Shown in pieces: positions 44,712-52,894 of a stretch of DNA of 64,000 nucleotides. The notes beneath the pieces are model-generated. The model saw nothing but the letters and a program-made list of their open reading frames with translations, was not told the DNA's origin and made no database searches. Position 1 is the first letter of the stretch; each line of letters begins with the position of its first letter. The position numbers and the translations under genes are program-made. Where the stretch lies: positions 1 to 64,000 of the forward strand of contig NZ_JAGQCH010000017.1 of the NCBI RefSeq assembly GCF_024346055.1, written 5' to 3'. The DNA is from Cyanobium sp. Cruz CV13-4-11. GTDB lineage: Bacteria > Cyanobacteriota > Cyanobacteriia > PCC-6307 > Cyanobiaceae.

Positions 44712-45935
44712 ATGAACCAATCCACCACACCTCCTGAAGTCACTCTGGCTCCGTTCCAGCTTTTCCAGGAGACAGGATCTTTTGACGATCCCGATTTTCT
44801 GACAGCGCCAACACGCCGCCCGCTTTGGCCACCTCCACCTCCTTGGCGTCGGTTTCTCTCGAGCAAACAACTGGAGAGAATCCTTCCGGTTGATCAGGAT
44901 GAGACGGAATGGCAAGAGATTCTGAAATCAAGGAATGTGGATGACACAGCAACCCCTGATACCGATGGTGCCAGCACCGGAGCTCAGGCCATGATCAACA
45001 GAGATCAGATTCGAGGTGCCGTTTTCCGGCTGCCGGAGGAGACCATTCCCGAGGGAGGCGTTAGTGCGGGAGAAAAGATCCGGCTGGCCGTGAATGCGGC
45101 CATCCATCTTCGGCGGCCGCTCCTGATCTCCGGTGACCCAGGAACAGGAAAAACCAGCCTTGCTTATGCCATCGCCTGGCAGCTGGGCCTCGGGCCGGTG
45201 TTGAAATGGCCGATCACCCCCCGCAGCCGCCTACGTGAAGATGGCCTGTACGGATATGATGCTTTGGGCAGATTGAATGCAACCCAGATTGCCAAGGCCG
45301 GATCGCGGCCACGCACCCAGGCCGATGAGCCGATATCGATTGGCCACTACATCACCCTCGGCCCAGTGGGAACTGCGTTTCTCCCCTCGCGTTGGCCGAG
45401 AGTTCTGCTCATCGATGAGATCGACAAAGCTGATCTACAACTCCCTAATGAGTTGCTACATCTCTTTGAAGAAGGTGAATTCGCCATCGAGGAGCTTCGG
45501 CGTGATCCCCAACCCGTCGTGGAGGTTGGCACCTGTGACGATCGCAGAGTGCCGATTCACAACGGCACCGTGCAGTGCTTTGAATTTCCGATTGTGGTGA
45601 TGACAAGCAACCGGGAGCGTGATTTCCCACCGGCCTTTCACCGCCGTTGCCTTCGCATCGACATGCCGAGGCCGACGCAGAGCAGCCTGCTGGCCCTGGT
45701 GAAAGCTCACTTCCGTGATGCCGATCCGGCCTTCTGGGGTGATCTCAAGCAGGACGAACAACTTGAGCAATGGATCGGCGAGTTTCTTGTTGGCGGCAAC
45801 AATCCCGACCGGGCCACTGATCAGCTGCTCAATGCGTTGTATCTGCTGACGCAGACGGACTCCCGGCAGCTTGGCGAGGCACTGGAGAAGCAGCTGAAGG
45901 AAATCCTCAAACGGCGGCTCAGCGAGGCAGGGTAA
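44712..45935 (+). CDS. MoxR-type AAA+ ATPase
   Basis: The 407-aa protein has a Pro-rich, disordered N-terminus (~90 residues). The AAA+ module follows with Walker A GDPGTGKTSLAYA (residues 141-148), Walker B RVLLIDEIDKADLQLPNELL (near 230) and sensor 1 IVVMTSNRERDFPPAFHRRC with the Arg finger. MoxR ATPases partner with vWA proteins to remodel client complexes. The stop codon is directly followed by the GTG of the vWA-lysozyme gene, so expression is coupled. Confidence 0.9.
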   Translation: MNQSTTPPEVTLAPFQLFQETGSFDDPDFLTAPTRRPLWPPPPPWRRFLSSKQLERILPVDQDETEWQEILKSRNVDDTATPDTDGASTGAQAMINRDQIRGAVFRLPEETIPEGGVSAGEKIRLAVNAAIHLRRPLLISGDPGTGKTSLAYAIAWQLGLGPVLKWPITPRSRLREDGLYGYDALGRLNATQIAKAGSRPRTQADEPISIGHYITLGPVGTAFLPSRWPRVLLIDEIDKADLQLPNELLHLFEEGEFAIEELRRDPQPVVEVGTCDDRRVPIHNGTVQCFEFPIVVMTSNRERDFPPAFHRRCLRIDMPRPTQSSLLALVKAHFRDADPAFWGDLKQDEQLEQWIGEFLVGGNNPDRATDQLLNALYLLTQTDSRQLGEALEKQLKEILKRRLSEAG

Positions 45936-48900
45936 GTGGAACCCTCACCGGTTGCGGCGCAGGGTGGGTCACCTTCTGAACTCAGCCTGCTGAGCGAGCT
46001 GTTGCCATGTCTGGCGGCGTCGGTGCCGGAGCGGCTCGATGCCAGGGAGCTGGCCGAGCTGCTTTGGCTGGTTCGGCAGATGCCTCCAGGGGCTGAGCGA
46101 TCGCACACCGCGGAACAACTCACCTCCGATTCAACAAAGCAAGAGCAGGAAACGAAGGTCTCCAAGGTCAACGAAACCGGCAAGGAGACCGTTGACACCA
46201 AGGGAGATGAGCCAGCGGATTCCGGTTCAGTTCAGGAGGGATCCACCAACGGAGCATCCCCAAGCGAGCCGGCTCCCTCCACGGCGGCACTTCTGCCGGA
46301 ACGGGCACTGCCCCGTGAGGAGGACCGGGCCGAGGTTCTGGCTGTGTGGCTGGAGGATCCCCCCCTCATCGGCGACTCCCTTGGCCTGCTTCGATCGCTG
46401 GCCCCGTTGCAGGGGCGGGTGGGATCTGCGCACCGCCGCCAGCTGGATGAAGCCGCCACGGTGGAAGCCTTTGTTCGTTCGTTCGGTCCTCAGGGGGAGG
46501 GAGGGTGGCTGCGGCCGGTGTTTCAGCCGCTCCCGGAGCCCCGTTTCGAACTGGTGCTGGTGGTGGACAGCGGCGCTTCGATGCGTTTGTGGGACCGTTT
46601 GGTGGCCGATCTCACCCGGACGCTGAGCAGCTGCGCTGTGTTCCGCGACATGAAGTTGGTTGCCTTGCCGGAATCCAACGGGACCATGCCTCAAGTGGGA
46701 CGGCTATGCCAAAGCGATCCAGAAGGGCGCCGGCTCCTGCTGTTGCTCAGTGATTGCTGTGGCGACCATTGGTGGTCCGGGCGGATGGCGGCTCTGCTGG
46801 CCGGATGGAGCAGGGATCAGCCGCTGGCGGTGCTGCAGGTTTTGCCCGGCTGGATGTGGGAGCGCACGGCTCTGGGTCTTGGGGATCCGCTTGTGCTGGC
46901 CAATCGCGTGGAGGCAGGGCCCAACCAGCGCTACAGGGCAGAACGTCAAAACTGGACGGAAGAACCCCCGAGCTGGTCGGAGCCCTTTGAGCCCTACCCA
47001 GGTCGTCACGCTGCTGTGCCTCCGGTCGTGCCGGTGGTGAGCTGTGATCCCTCCGGCCTTACCCAGTGGAGTGCCTTGGTGATGGGCATGCCTCGTGGGA
47101 TCTGTGCCGGATTCCGCCTGCCTTTGGTGGATGTCCTTAGCCAGGAGCCCGCCGCACAGGAGGGGTCGGTGTCTTCCACTGATGCTGAAGAGTTGGTAGC
47201 AGAGGCAGCCGCAACGGAATCCGCCGAATTGGAGCACCTGCACCGATTCAAGGAACTCGCCTCCCCAAAGGCCCAACGACTGCTGGGTCTGATGGCCGCA
47301 TCCCCGGTGTTCACCCTGCCGGTGATGCGGCTGGTGAGGCAGGCCTTGCTGGCAGGCGACCGCACACCCCTGGCGACGGCCGAAGTGCTGCTCAGTGGTG
47401 TGGTGCAGTTGGTGCCGGAGCAGGCCGGGACGGCTGCGAAAGCACCATTGCCGGAGCAATGGCAATTCACCATGGCCCCGGAAGTTCGCCGTGAGCTGGT
47501 GGCCGGAGTGGAAAGCATTGATGCGGTCACGGTGTTCAATGCCGTCTCGCGGATGGTGGAGGAGCGCTGGAATCGGTTCATGCCCAAGGGCAGTTTCCGC
47601 GCTTTTCTGACCGATCCCAACCAGCCCTCTCCCGAAGGGTTGGAGGGGATGGAAAGCTTCGCTCGGGTTGCCGCCGAGATTGTCGAAGGGCTCGGGGGTG
47701 ATTATCGGAGCTTCGCCGAGCAACTGCGCCGAGGTGCGACCAAACGCCCTATCAATATCTGGCCGCAGGACCAGTTCCCTTTTGAATCAATGACTTTCGA
47801 AACCGTCCAACTGCTGCGGATCCCCGAGCCTGAAGTGCGGCGGTTTGAATGGGCGCAATTCGAAGAGATCGAGCTTTTCTCGATCGCCTTTACTACGGCC
47901 TCGATCGAGCTGGATGCCACTTCTTCCTCCGAGGGCCCTGCCGCACCAGACAGGGAAACTGATGCCGACCAGCTTCCCTCTGAGGCGGCCGCCCTCATCC
48001 AGAACTACGAAGGCTGCCGGCTCCAGGCCTATCCGGACCCTGCAACGAGGGCGGAGCCGATCACGATCGGCTGGGGCAGCACCTTCTACGAGGACGGCTC
48101 CCCCATCCGTCTGGGGGATGTGATCAGCCAGGAGCAGGCGGACGCTCTCTACTACTTCAACTTCCGTGAGCGATTCTGGAAAGACCTGAAGGCGACCATT
48201 CCCTTCTGGTCGGAGATGAACGACAAGCAGAAGGCGGCCCTCTGCAGTTTCGCTTATAACAACGGCGCCCATTTCCATGGCGACGGGAGGCACGACACCC
48301 TCGATCTGCAGCTTCGGGAGCGCCACTGGGAGGCGATACCCGGCAGCCTTATGATGTATAGGAATCCAGGCACCAGCGTCGAGGTGGGCCTGGGTCGCCG
48401 TCGCCGGGCCGAAGGGCTGGTGTGGATTGGCATGGAACCCACCGTCGCCTGTACCCAGGCGGAACGGGAGATCGCCACCCCGGCCGATTGCGAGGCCTGG
48501 GAGCAGCACCTGAAGCAGGCACCACCAACCCCTGCCTCCCTGCCGGTCATCACTGCAGAAGAAACCCTTGAGGCCGTATCACGCTCGGTGCTGGAGGTGT
48601 CCTCCTGGACGGTGGCCTCTTTGAAGGACTCCACCTGGGGCTACCACGAACCCCTCGACCCCGGGCCGCCCACCACCTCGGTGGCCCCCCCGGCCCTCAC
48701 GATGCTGCGCATCCCCGCCGGCAGCTTCCTGATGGGCTCCTCCACCGAGGAACCCGGGCGCTTCGACGATGAAGGCCCCCAGCACCCAGTGACCCTGGCG
48801 GAGTTCTTCCTGGCCCGCACCCCGATCACCCAGGCCCAGTGGCGGGCGGTGGCGAACTGGCAACCGGGAGAGGGGGAACCGCCCTGGGAGCTGGCGCTGA

Positions 48901-49493
48901 AGCAGGATCCCCTTGGAACGGATGTCGATCCCCGTTTTCGCGGCGACGAACGGCCAGTGGTGAACGTGAGCTGGCACGACGCGAAGGAGTTCTGCCGCCG
49001 TCTGAGCAAGCGCACGGGCAAGAGCTACACCCTGCCCAGCGAAGCCCAGTGGGAATACGCCTGCCGGGCGGGCAGCACCACGCCGTTCCACTTCGGTGCC
49101 ACGATCAGCCCCAAGGTGGCCAACTACGACGCCTCCACCAGCTACGCGGGGGGGCCGACGGGTGAGTACCGCCAACACACGAGTGATGTGGGCAGCTTCC
49201 CCTCCAATGCCTGGGGCCTGCAGGACATGCACGGCAACGTGTGGGAATGGTGCCTGGATCATTGGCACGGAAGTTATGTGGAGGGGGATGAGAAGGCCCC
49301 CACGGATGGCTCTGCCTGGATCAAGCAAACCGCCGAAGAAGGTGAAAACAGGCTGCTGCGCGGCGGTTCGTGGAACGACCTCCCCAGGATCTGCCGCTCG
49401 GCCTACCGCGACGACCTCCACCCCTGCTTCGCCGACGGCAACGTCGGCTTCCGCGTCTGTTGCCTCCCCCAGGACCTGCTTCTTGACCCTTAG
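45936..49493 (+). CDS. DGR target: SAV_2336/vWA-like region, GH24 lysozyme, FGE-fold variable domain
   Basis: This 1,185-aa protein starts at GTG directly after the MoxR stop. Residues ~120-400 match SAV_2336/vWA-like proteins (FELVLVVDSGASMRLWDRLV; RRLLLLLSDCCGDHWWSGRM). Residues ~685-832 are a GH24 lysozyme: NYEGCRLQAYPD then TIGWGS, with E692, D701 and T710 at the T4-lysozyme catalytic spacing, and CSFAYNNGAHF. Residues ~905-1185 are an FGE/C-type-lectin fold (RIPAGSFLMGSS; QWEYACRAGSTTPFHFG; VWEWCLDHW). The last ~40 residues are encoded by variable repeat 1. No signal peptide is seen. It is likely an intracellular sensor-effector of a MoxR conflict system, with diversified ligand recognition. 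The lysozyme may be an effector or a recruiting module. Confidence 0.87.
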   Translation: MEPSPVAAQGGSPSELSLLSELLPCLAASVPERLDARELAELLWLVRQMPPGAERSHTAEQLTSDSTKQEQETKVSKVNETGKETVDTKGDEPADSGSVQEGSTNGASPSEPAPSTAALLPERALPREEDRAEVLAVWLEDPPLIGDSLGLLRSLAPLQGRVGSAHRRQLDEAATVEAFVRSFGPQGEGGWLRPVFQPLPEPRFELVLVVDSGASMRLWDRLVADLTRTLSSCAVFRDMKLVALPESNGTMPQVGRLCQSDPEGRRLLLLLSDCCGDHWWSGRMAALLAGWSRDQPLAVLQVLPGWMWERTALGLGDPLVLANRVEAGPNQRYRAERQNWTEEPPSWSEPFEPYPGRHAAVPPVVPVVSCDPSGLTQWSALVMGMPRGICAGFRLPLVDVLSQEPAAQEGSVSSTDAEELVAEAAATESAELEHLHRFKELASPKAQRLLGLMAASPVFTLPVMRLVRQALLAGDRTPLATAEVLLSGVVQLVPEQAGTAAKAPLPEQWQFTMAPEVRRELVAGVESIDAVTVFNAVSRMVEERWNRFMPKGSFRAFLTDPNQPSPEGLEGMESFARVAAEIVEGLGGDYRSFAEQLRRGATKRPINIWPQDQFPFESMTFETVQLLRIPEPEVRRFEWAQFEEIELFSIAFTTASIELDATSSSEGPAAPDRETDADQLPSEAAALIQNYEGCRLQAYPDPATRAEPITIGWGSTFYEDGSPIRLGDVISQEQADALYYFNFRERFWKDLKATIPFWSEMNDKQKAALCSFAYNNGAHFHGDGRHDTLDLQLRERHWEAIPGSLMMYRNPGTSVEVGLGRRRRAEGLVWIGMEPTVACTQAEREIATPADCEAWEQHLKQAPPTPASLPVITAEETLEAVSRSVLEVSSWTVASLKDSTWGYHEPLDPGPPTTSVAPPALTMLRIPAGSFLMGSSTEEPGRFDDEGPQHPVTLAEFFLARTPITQAQWRAVANWQPGEGEPPWELALKQDPLGTDVDPRFRGDERPVVNVSWHDAKEFCRRLSKRTGKSYTLPSEAQWEYACRAGSTTPFHFGATISPKVANYDASTSYAGGPTGEYRQHTSDVGSFPSNAWGLQDMHGNVWEWCLDHWHGSYVEGDEKAPTDGSAWIKQTAEEGENRLLRGGSWNDLPRICRSAYRDDLHPCFADGNVGFRVCCLPQDLLLDP
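49352..49472 (+). repeat. DGR variable repeat 1 (VR1)
   Basis: The 121 bp align without gaps to the template at 51039-51159. There are 14 mismatches and every one sits on a template adenine; 12 of 26 adenines in the core are unchanged. The changed codons include AAC to GAC, CTC, ATC, TTC and GGC, and TAC to TGC. The invariant 3' 30 bp (49443-49472) is shared exactly and corresponds to the initiation-of-mutagenic-homing position in other DGRs. Confidence 0.95.
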
Positions 49494-49551
49494 ACCCTTG
49501 GTCCCTTTTCCCTGGCTGTTGCTTCACCCTGGCTGCTGGCTGTTTTAGGTG

Positions 49552-49571
49552 GGCGCCGCAGGCGCCTGCGA
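49552..49571 (+). promoter_or_regulatory. Hairpin between the VR1 target and avd
   Basis: GGCGCC at 49552-49557 can pair with GGCGCC at 49561-49566 around a 3-nt loop. An alternative 5-bp stem within the perfect palindrome 49557-49570 is followed by ATTTTTT. It could be a partial intrinsic terminator. It could also be the cruciform-like element that some DGRs need downstream of the target; that role is inferred. Confidence 0.45.
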
Positions 49572-49590
49572 TTTTTTGAGGATTCTCTCC

Positions 49591-49953
49591 TTGTCTGCAC
49601 CCACCCCAAACTCTGCCGAACTCCCCATCCTCGAGGCCTGTCTCGATCTGATCCGTTGGTATGTACCGCTGCTGCAGCGTCTGCCGCGCCAGCACAAGTT
49701 TGGCCTTGGTGATCGCCTCGTTTCAACGCTCTACGATCTGATGGAAGCGCTGGTGGCGGCCCGCTATGCCCGCGCCAAGCTGCCGATTCTCGAACCCCTC
49801 GGCGCCCGCATCAATCTGCTCCAGCTGCAGACCCGGCTGCTGCATGATTTCCACCTGATCGACCTTCCCCGCTACGAGCACGCCAGCCGGCTGATCGCCG
49901 CCATCGGCCGCCAGCACAGCGGCTGGTTGTCGCAGCAGCGGCAGGCGCTGTGA
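49591..49953 (+). CDS. avd: DGR accessory variability determinant (Avd)
   Basis: TTG at 49591, preceded by GAGG at good spacing, gives 120 aa. The helical pattern fits the four-helix Avd bundle: LIRWYVPLLQRLPRQHKFGL (LP+xxKF-x-LG), DRLVSTLYDLMEALVAARYA, LLQLQTRLLHDFHLIDLPRY and IGRQHSGWLSQQ. Avd forms a pentamer that binds the reverse transcriptase and template RNA and is required for mutagenic reverse transcription. It overlaps the RT gene by 4 bp. The frame is open back to GTG 49549, but that start would lie in the hairpin. Confidence 0.88.
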   Translation: MSAPTPNSAELPILEACLDLIRWYVPLLQRLPRQHKFGLGDRLVSTLYDLMEALVAARYARAKLPILEPLGARINLLQLQTRLLHDFHLIDLPRYEHASRLIAAIGRQHSGWLSQQRQAL

Positions 49954-51020
49954 GGCCAGCTCCTCTCGCCGATCTTTATTCCGCCATCACCAGCTTCGCC
50001 AGCCTCCATGGCGCTTCTCGGAGGGCCCAGAAAGGCAAACGCTACCGCCCTGCGGTGCTCAGCTTCAACGCCCGTCTGGAGGAGAATCTCTTCACGCTGC
50101 AGCAGGAACTGCGGAGCTTCACCTACAGCCCAGGCTCCTATCGCCAGTTCGAGATCTTCGAGCCCAAGCGGCGCCTGATCTCCGCCGCCCCCTACCGCGA
50201 TCGCGTGGTGCACCATGCCCTCTGCGCCGCGATCGGGCCGCCGCTGGAGCGTGCCTTCCTTCCCACCAGCTATGCCAACCGCAGGGGCTACGGCAGCCAC
50301 CGAGCCCTGCGTCGCTTCGTGCGGGAATGCCGGCGCCACAAGTGGGTGTTTCAGGCCGATCTGCGGCTCTATTTCCCCAGCGTCGATCTCACGATCCTGC
50401 GCGCCCAACTGGCGGAGCGCATCGCCTGCCCCGGCACTCTCTGGCTGCTTGATCGCCTCCTCGCCAACGGCGCCAACCTCGGCCCTGCCATCGACGGCTT
50501 CCCCGGCGACACCCTGCTCACCCCGCTGGAGCGCCCACGCGGCCTGCCGATCGGCAACCTCACCAGCCAGTTCCTCGCCAACCTCCACCTCGCTCGCTTC
50601 GATCACACCATCGCCGCTTTGCCCGGCATCGCTGCCTATCTGCGCTACGTGGATGATTTCGCCCTCTTCGCTGATGCCCCCGAACCGCTCCGCCAGGCCC
50701 GCGAGGTGATCGGCGCGGAGCTGGCGGAGCTGCGCCTGCGGCTCCATCCGATCAAGAGCCAGCTCCGCTGCACACGACACGGCGCCAGCTTCGTGGGCTT
50801 TCACGTGCTGCCGCAGCGGGTGCGGGTGCGCAACCACAACCTGCTCAAGGGCCGACGCCGGCTCAAGGCCCTCGCCCGGGACGTCGCGGCGGGACACTGC
50901 AGCCCCGAGGTGGCCCGGATCCGGGTGATCAGCTGGAACGCCCACCTGGCCCATGGCACCACCTGGAGGCTGCGGCGGCGATTGTTCCGTGATCTGCCCT
51001 TCGCGGCGGGCCTACCCTGA
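49950..51020 (+). CDS. DGR reverse transcriptase
   Basis: The 356-aa protein starts at GTG (overlapping the avd stop). RT motifs appear in order: [20 protein letters not shown] (motif 1-2), [13 protein letters not shown] with D137 (motif A), [18 protein letters not shown] with IGNLTSQ at 201-207, and [13 protein letters not shown] with YVDD at 233-236. The IGxxxSQ form of motif 4 is typical of DGR RTs, rather than the QG motif of group II or retroviral RTs. The enzyme copies the template RNA with errors at A. The template lies 19 bp after its stop. Confidence 0.95.
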   Translation: MRPAPLADLYSAITSFASLHGASRRAQKGKRYRPAVLSFNARLEENLFTLQQELRSFTYSPGSYRQFEIFEPKRRLISAAPYRDRVVHHALCAAIGPPLERAFLPTSYANRRGYGSHRALRRFVRECRRHKWVFQADLRLYFPSVDLTILRAQLAERIACPGTLWLLDRLLANGANLGPAIDGFPGDTLLTPLERPRGLPIGNLTSQFLANLHLARFDHTIAALPGIAAYLRYVDDFALFADAPEPLRQAREVIGAELAELRLRLHPIKSQLRCTRHGASFVGFHVLPQRVRVRNHNLLKGRRRLKALARDVAAGHCSPEVARIRVISWNAHLAHGTTWRLRRRLFRDLPFAAGLP

Positions 51021-51038
51021 ATCCGGGCAGGTCGACCA

Positions 51039-51159
51039 GCTGCTGCGCGGCGGTTCGTGGAACAACAACCCCAGGAACTGCCGCTCGGCCTACCGCAACA
51101 ACAACCACCCCTACAACGCCAACAACAACGTCGGCTTCCGCGTCTGTTGCCTCCCCCAG
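51039..51159 (+). repeat. DGR template repeat (TR)
   Basis: The 121-bp segment has 11 AAC codons in register with the target reading frame (first run at 51061-51069, then 51076, 51097-51105, 51114 and 51121-51129). AAC can mutate at both A positions without making a stop, as is usual for DGR templates. Flanks 51039-51060 and 51130-51159 are identical to VR1. It lies on the same strand as RT, immediately downstream, in the arrangement of target, avd, RT, TR. Confidence 0.95.
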
Positions 51160-51317
51160 CACCCTTCACCGCCAGAGCCGGCCGATGGCAATCGGCCGGG
51201 AGCACACGAGGGGTCCAGACCCGCTCCGGTGATCGCCCCGGCTCACGCCTTGGCTGATCCGCACAGTGCCCGGTGGGCGGAGCCGCGGTTCAAGCCGCAG
51301 GCTCGCCCACCCTTCCC

Positions 51318-51893
51318 TCATCCCGCCCAGATCTCTGCCAGCGCGAGTTCCAGCCCGGGGTACACGGTGCCGGCGTCGAGCCGCTCCGCCGCCTCGATCC
51401 TGCGGCCGTTGCCGGCCGGTCCCCACTCCTCCACGGCCTGCTCGTCGGGAAAGAGAAGCCAGCCCAGGCTGGCGCCATTGGCCTGGTAGGCCGCCATGCG
51501 GCGGCGCAGGTCGGCCGCCCGGTCGCTGGGGCTGGCCAGTTCCACCACAAGATCGGGGCACAGGGGCGGAAAGCCGCGTCGCTGCTCCTCGCTCAAGGCT
51601 TGCCAGCGATCGAGCCGCACCAGGCTGGCATCGGGGCTGCGCACCGAACCATCGGGCAGCAGGAAGCCGCCGGAGCTGTCGAACACCTTCAGGGGGAGTC
51701 CGCTGCGGCGTACGGCCAGCCACAACAGGGAGGTGAGGCTGCCATTGCGGGCGCTGGTGTCGCCGCCGGTGGGAGTCATCGTGATCAGGCTGCCATCGGC
51801 ATCGAGCTCCAGCACCGTTTCCGGATTGGCGGCGCATACGGCCGCGAACTGCTCGGGGGTGAGTCGCAGGTCGGTGGGCAGGGTGAGGGTCAT
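51318..51893 (-). CDS. Uma2 (DUF820) restriction-endonuclease-fold protein
   Basis: ATG at 51893 ([20 protein letters not shown]) gives 191 aa. The Uma2 pattern is complete: [54 protein letters not shown] and [15 protein letters not shown]. The PD-(D/E)xK-like core has D and E-L in PDLVVEL. Uma2 proteins are abundant in cyanobacteria, with unknown role. It sits between the DGR template and the second target on the opposite strand. Confidence 0.88.
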   Translation of the reverse strand: MTLTLPTDLRLTPEQFAAVCAANPETVLELDADGSLITMTPTGGDTSARNGSLTSLLWLAVRRSGLPLKVFDSSGGFLLPDGSVRSPDASLVRLDRWQALSEEQRRGFPPLCPDLVVELASPSDRAADLRRRMAAYQANGASLGWLLFPDEQAVEEWGPAGNGRRIEAAERLDAGTVYPGLELALAEIWAG

Positions 51894-51976
51894 CGACGTC
51901 CCCGGCAGGGGTGTTTTGACGTTAAGTGCGCTGGGCTTGTTCCAGCGCGATGCTGGAGCGCACCTTGTGGCTCCCC

Positions 51977-52846
51977 ATGGCCAGCAGCAGCCCACCGCGC
52001 CAGAGGTTCCTGATCCGACGTCGCGGCCAGTGCCAGTTGTTCCGCGAGCCGCTGGGGGAGGCTCTTGAGCTCGAGATGGTCTGGATCCCGCCCGGGCGTT
52101 TCTGGATGGGATCTCCGCCGGGGGAACCTGATCGCGAGGAATCGGAAGGGCCTCCGCATCTGTTGCAGTTGCAGGGCTTCTTTCTGGGGCGTACGCCGAT
52201 CACACAGGCCCAGTGGCGGGCGGTGGCGGGTTGGCAGTCGCTGGAGGGAGAACCTCCCTGGGAGCGGGACCTGAAGCCGGATCCTTCCCACTTCAAAGGG
52301 GATGATTGGCCCGTGCAGAACGTGAGCTGGCACGACTCCATGGAGTTCTGCAGTCGCCTGGGAAGGCGAACGATGCGGAAGTACACCCTGCCCAGCGAAG
52401 CTCATTGGGAATACGCCTGCCGCGCTGGCTCCACCACTCCTTTTCATTTCGGGGCAACGATCAGCCCGAAGCTTGCCAGTTACGACGCCTCAACGACCTA
52501 TGCCGAAGGCCCCACGGGATCAACAAGAAGCGAACCCAAGTGGGTGGCCAGTTATCCGGCGAATCCCTGGGGCCTGCACGACATGCACGGTAACGTGTGG
52601 GAATGGTGCCTGGATCATTGGCACGATAGCTATGCGGAGGGTGATGAAAAAGCCCCCACGGATGGCTCTGCCTGGATGAAGCAGACCGCCGAAGAACCTG
52701 AACGCGTGCTGCGCGGCGGTTCGTGGGACTTCCTCTCCGCATTCTGCCGCTCGGCCAGCCGCGGCGATGCCCACCCCGACGGCGCCAGCAGCCGCGTCGG
52801 TTTCCGCGTCTGTTGCCTCCCTCGGGACCTGCTTCTTGACCCTTAG
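51977..52846 (+). CDS. Second DGR-linked FGE-fold protein
   Basis: From ATG 51977 the product is 289 aa (GTG 51926 is an alternative). Almost the whole protein is one FGE/C-type-lectin domain: MVWIPPGRFWMGSPPGEPD, RTPITQAQWRAVAGW, EAHWEYACRAGSTTPFHFG and VWEWCLDHWHDSYAEGD. It ends RVLRGGSWDFLSAFCRSASR and GFRVCCLP, encoded by variable repeat 2. It is highly similar to the C-terminal domain of the 45936-49493 protein, including the DLLLDP tail and ~60 bp after the stop, so the two arose by duplication. No lysozyme or vWA region is present. Confidence 0.85.
   Translation: MASSSPPRQRFLIRRRGQCQLFREPLGEALELEMVWIPPGRFWMGSPPGEPDREESEGPPHLLQLQGFFLGRTPITQAQWRAVAGWQSLEGEPPWERDLKPDPSHFKGDDWPVQNVSWHDSMEFCSRLGRRTMRKYTLPSEAHWEYACRAGSTTPFHFGATISPKLASYDASTTYAEGPTGSTRSEPKWVASYPANPWGLHDMHGNVWEWCLDHWHDSYAEGDEKAPTDGSAWMKQTAEEPERVLRGGSWDFLSAFCRSASRGDAHPDGASSRVGFRVCCLPRDLLLDP
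52707..52825 (+). repeat. DGR variable repeat 2 (VR2)
   Basis: It aligns gap-free with template bases 51041-51159. About 20 mismatches fall on template adenines, but at least seven fall on other bases (for example CCC to TCC, AGG to GCA, TAC to GAC, GGC to GGT). The A-bias shows a past DGR target, while the other changes show that it has not been rewritten recently by this template or was made by a sister template. Confidence 0.85.
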
Positions 52847-52894
52847 CCTCCTGCCTCCTTTTCTCTGGCTGTTGTTTCACCCAGGCTGCTGCCC

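Noticed and set aside
39920-49493. Holin-X-like gene and lysozyme considered as prophage lysis genes
   Set aside because: They are 6 kb apart with no phage structural or integrase genes. The holin-X gene belongs to a housekeeping pair, and the lysozyme is a domain inside a large conflict-type protein.
50953-51489. Open frame that translates the template repeat as part of a protein
   Set aside because: The Asn-rich stretch is the template read in target register. The frame overlaps RT and has no start context; DGR templates are not normally coding.
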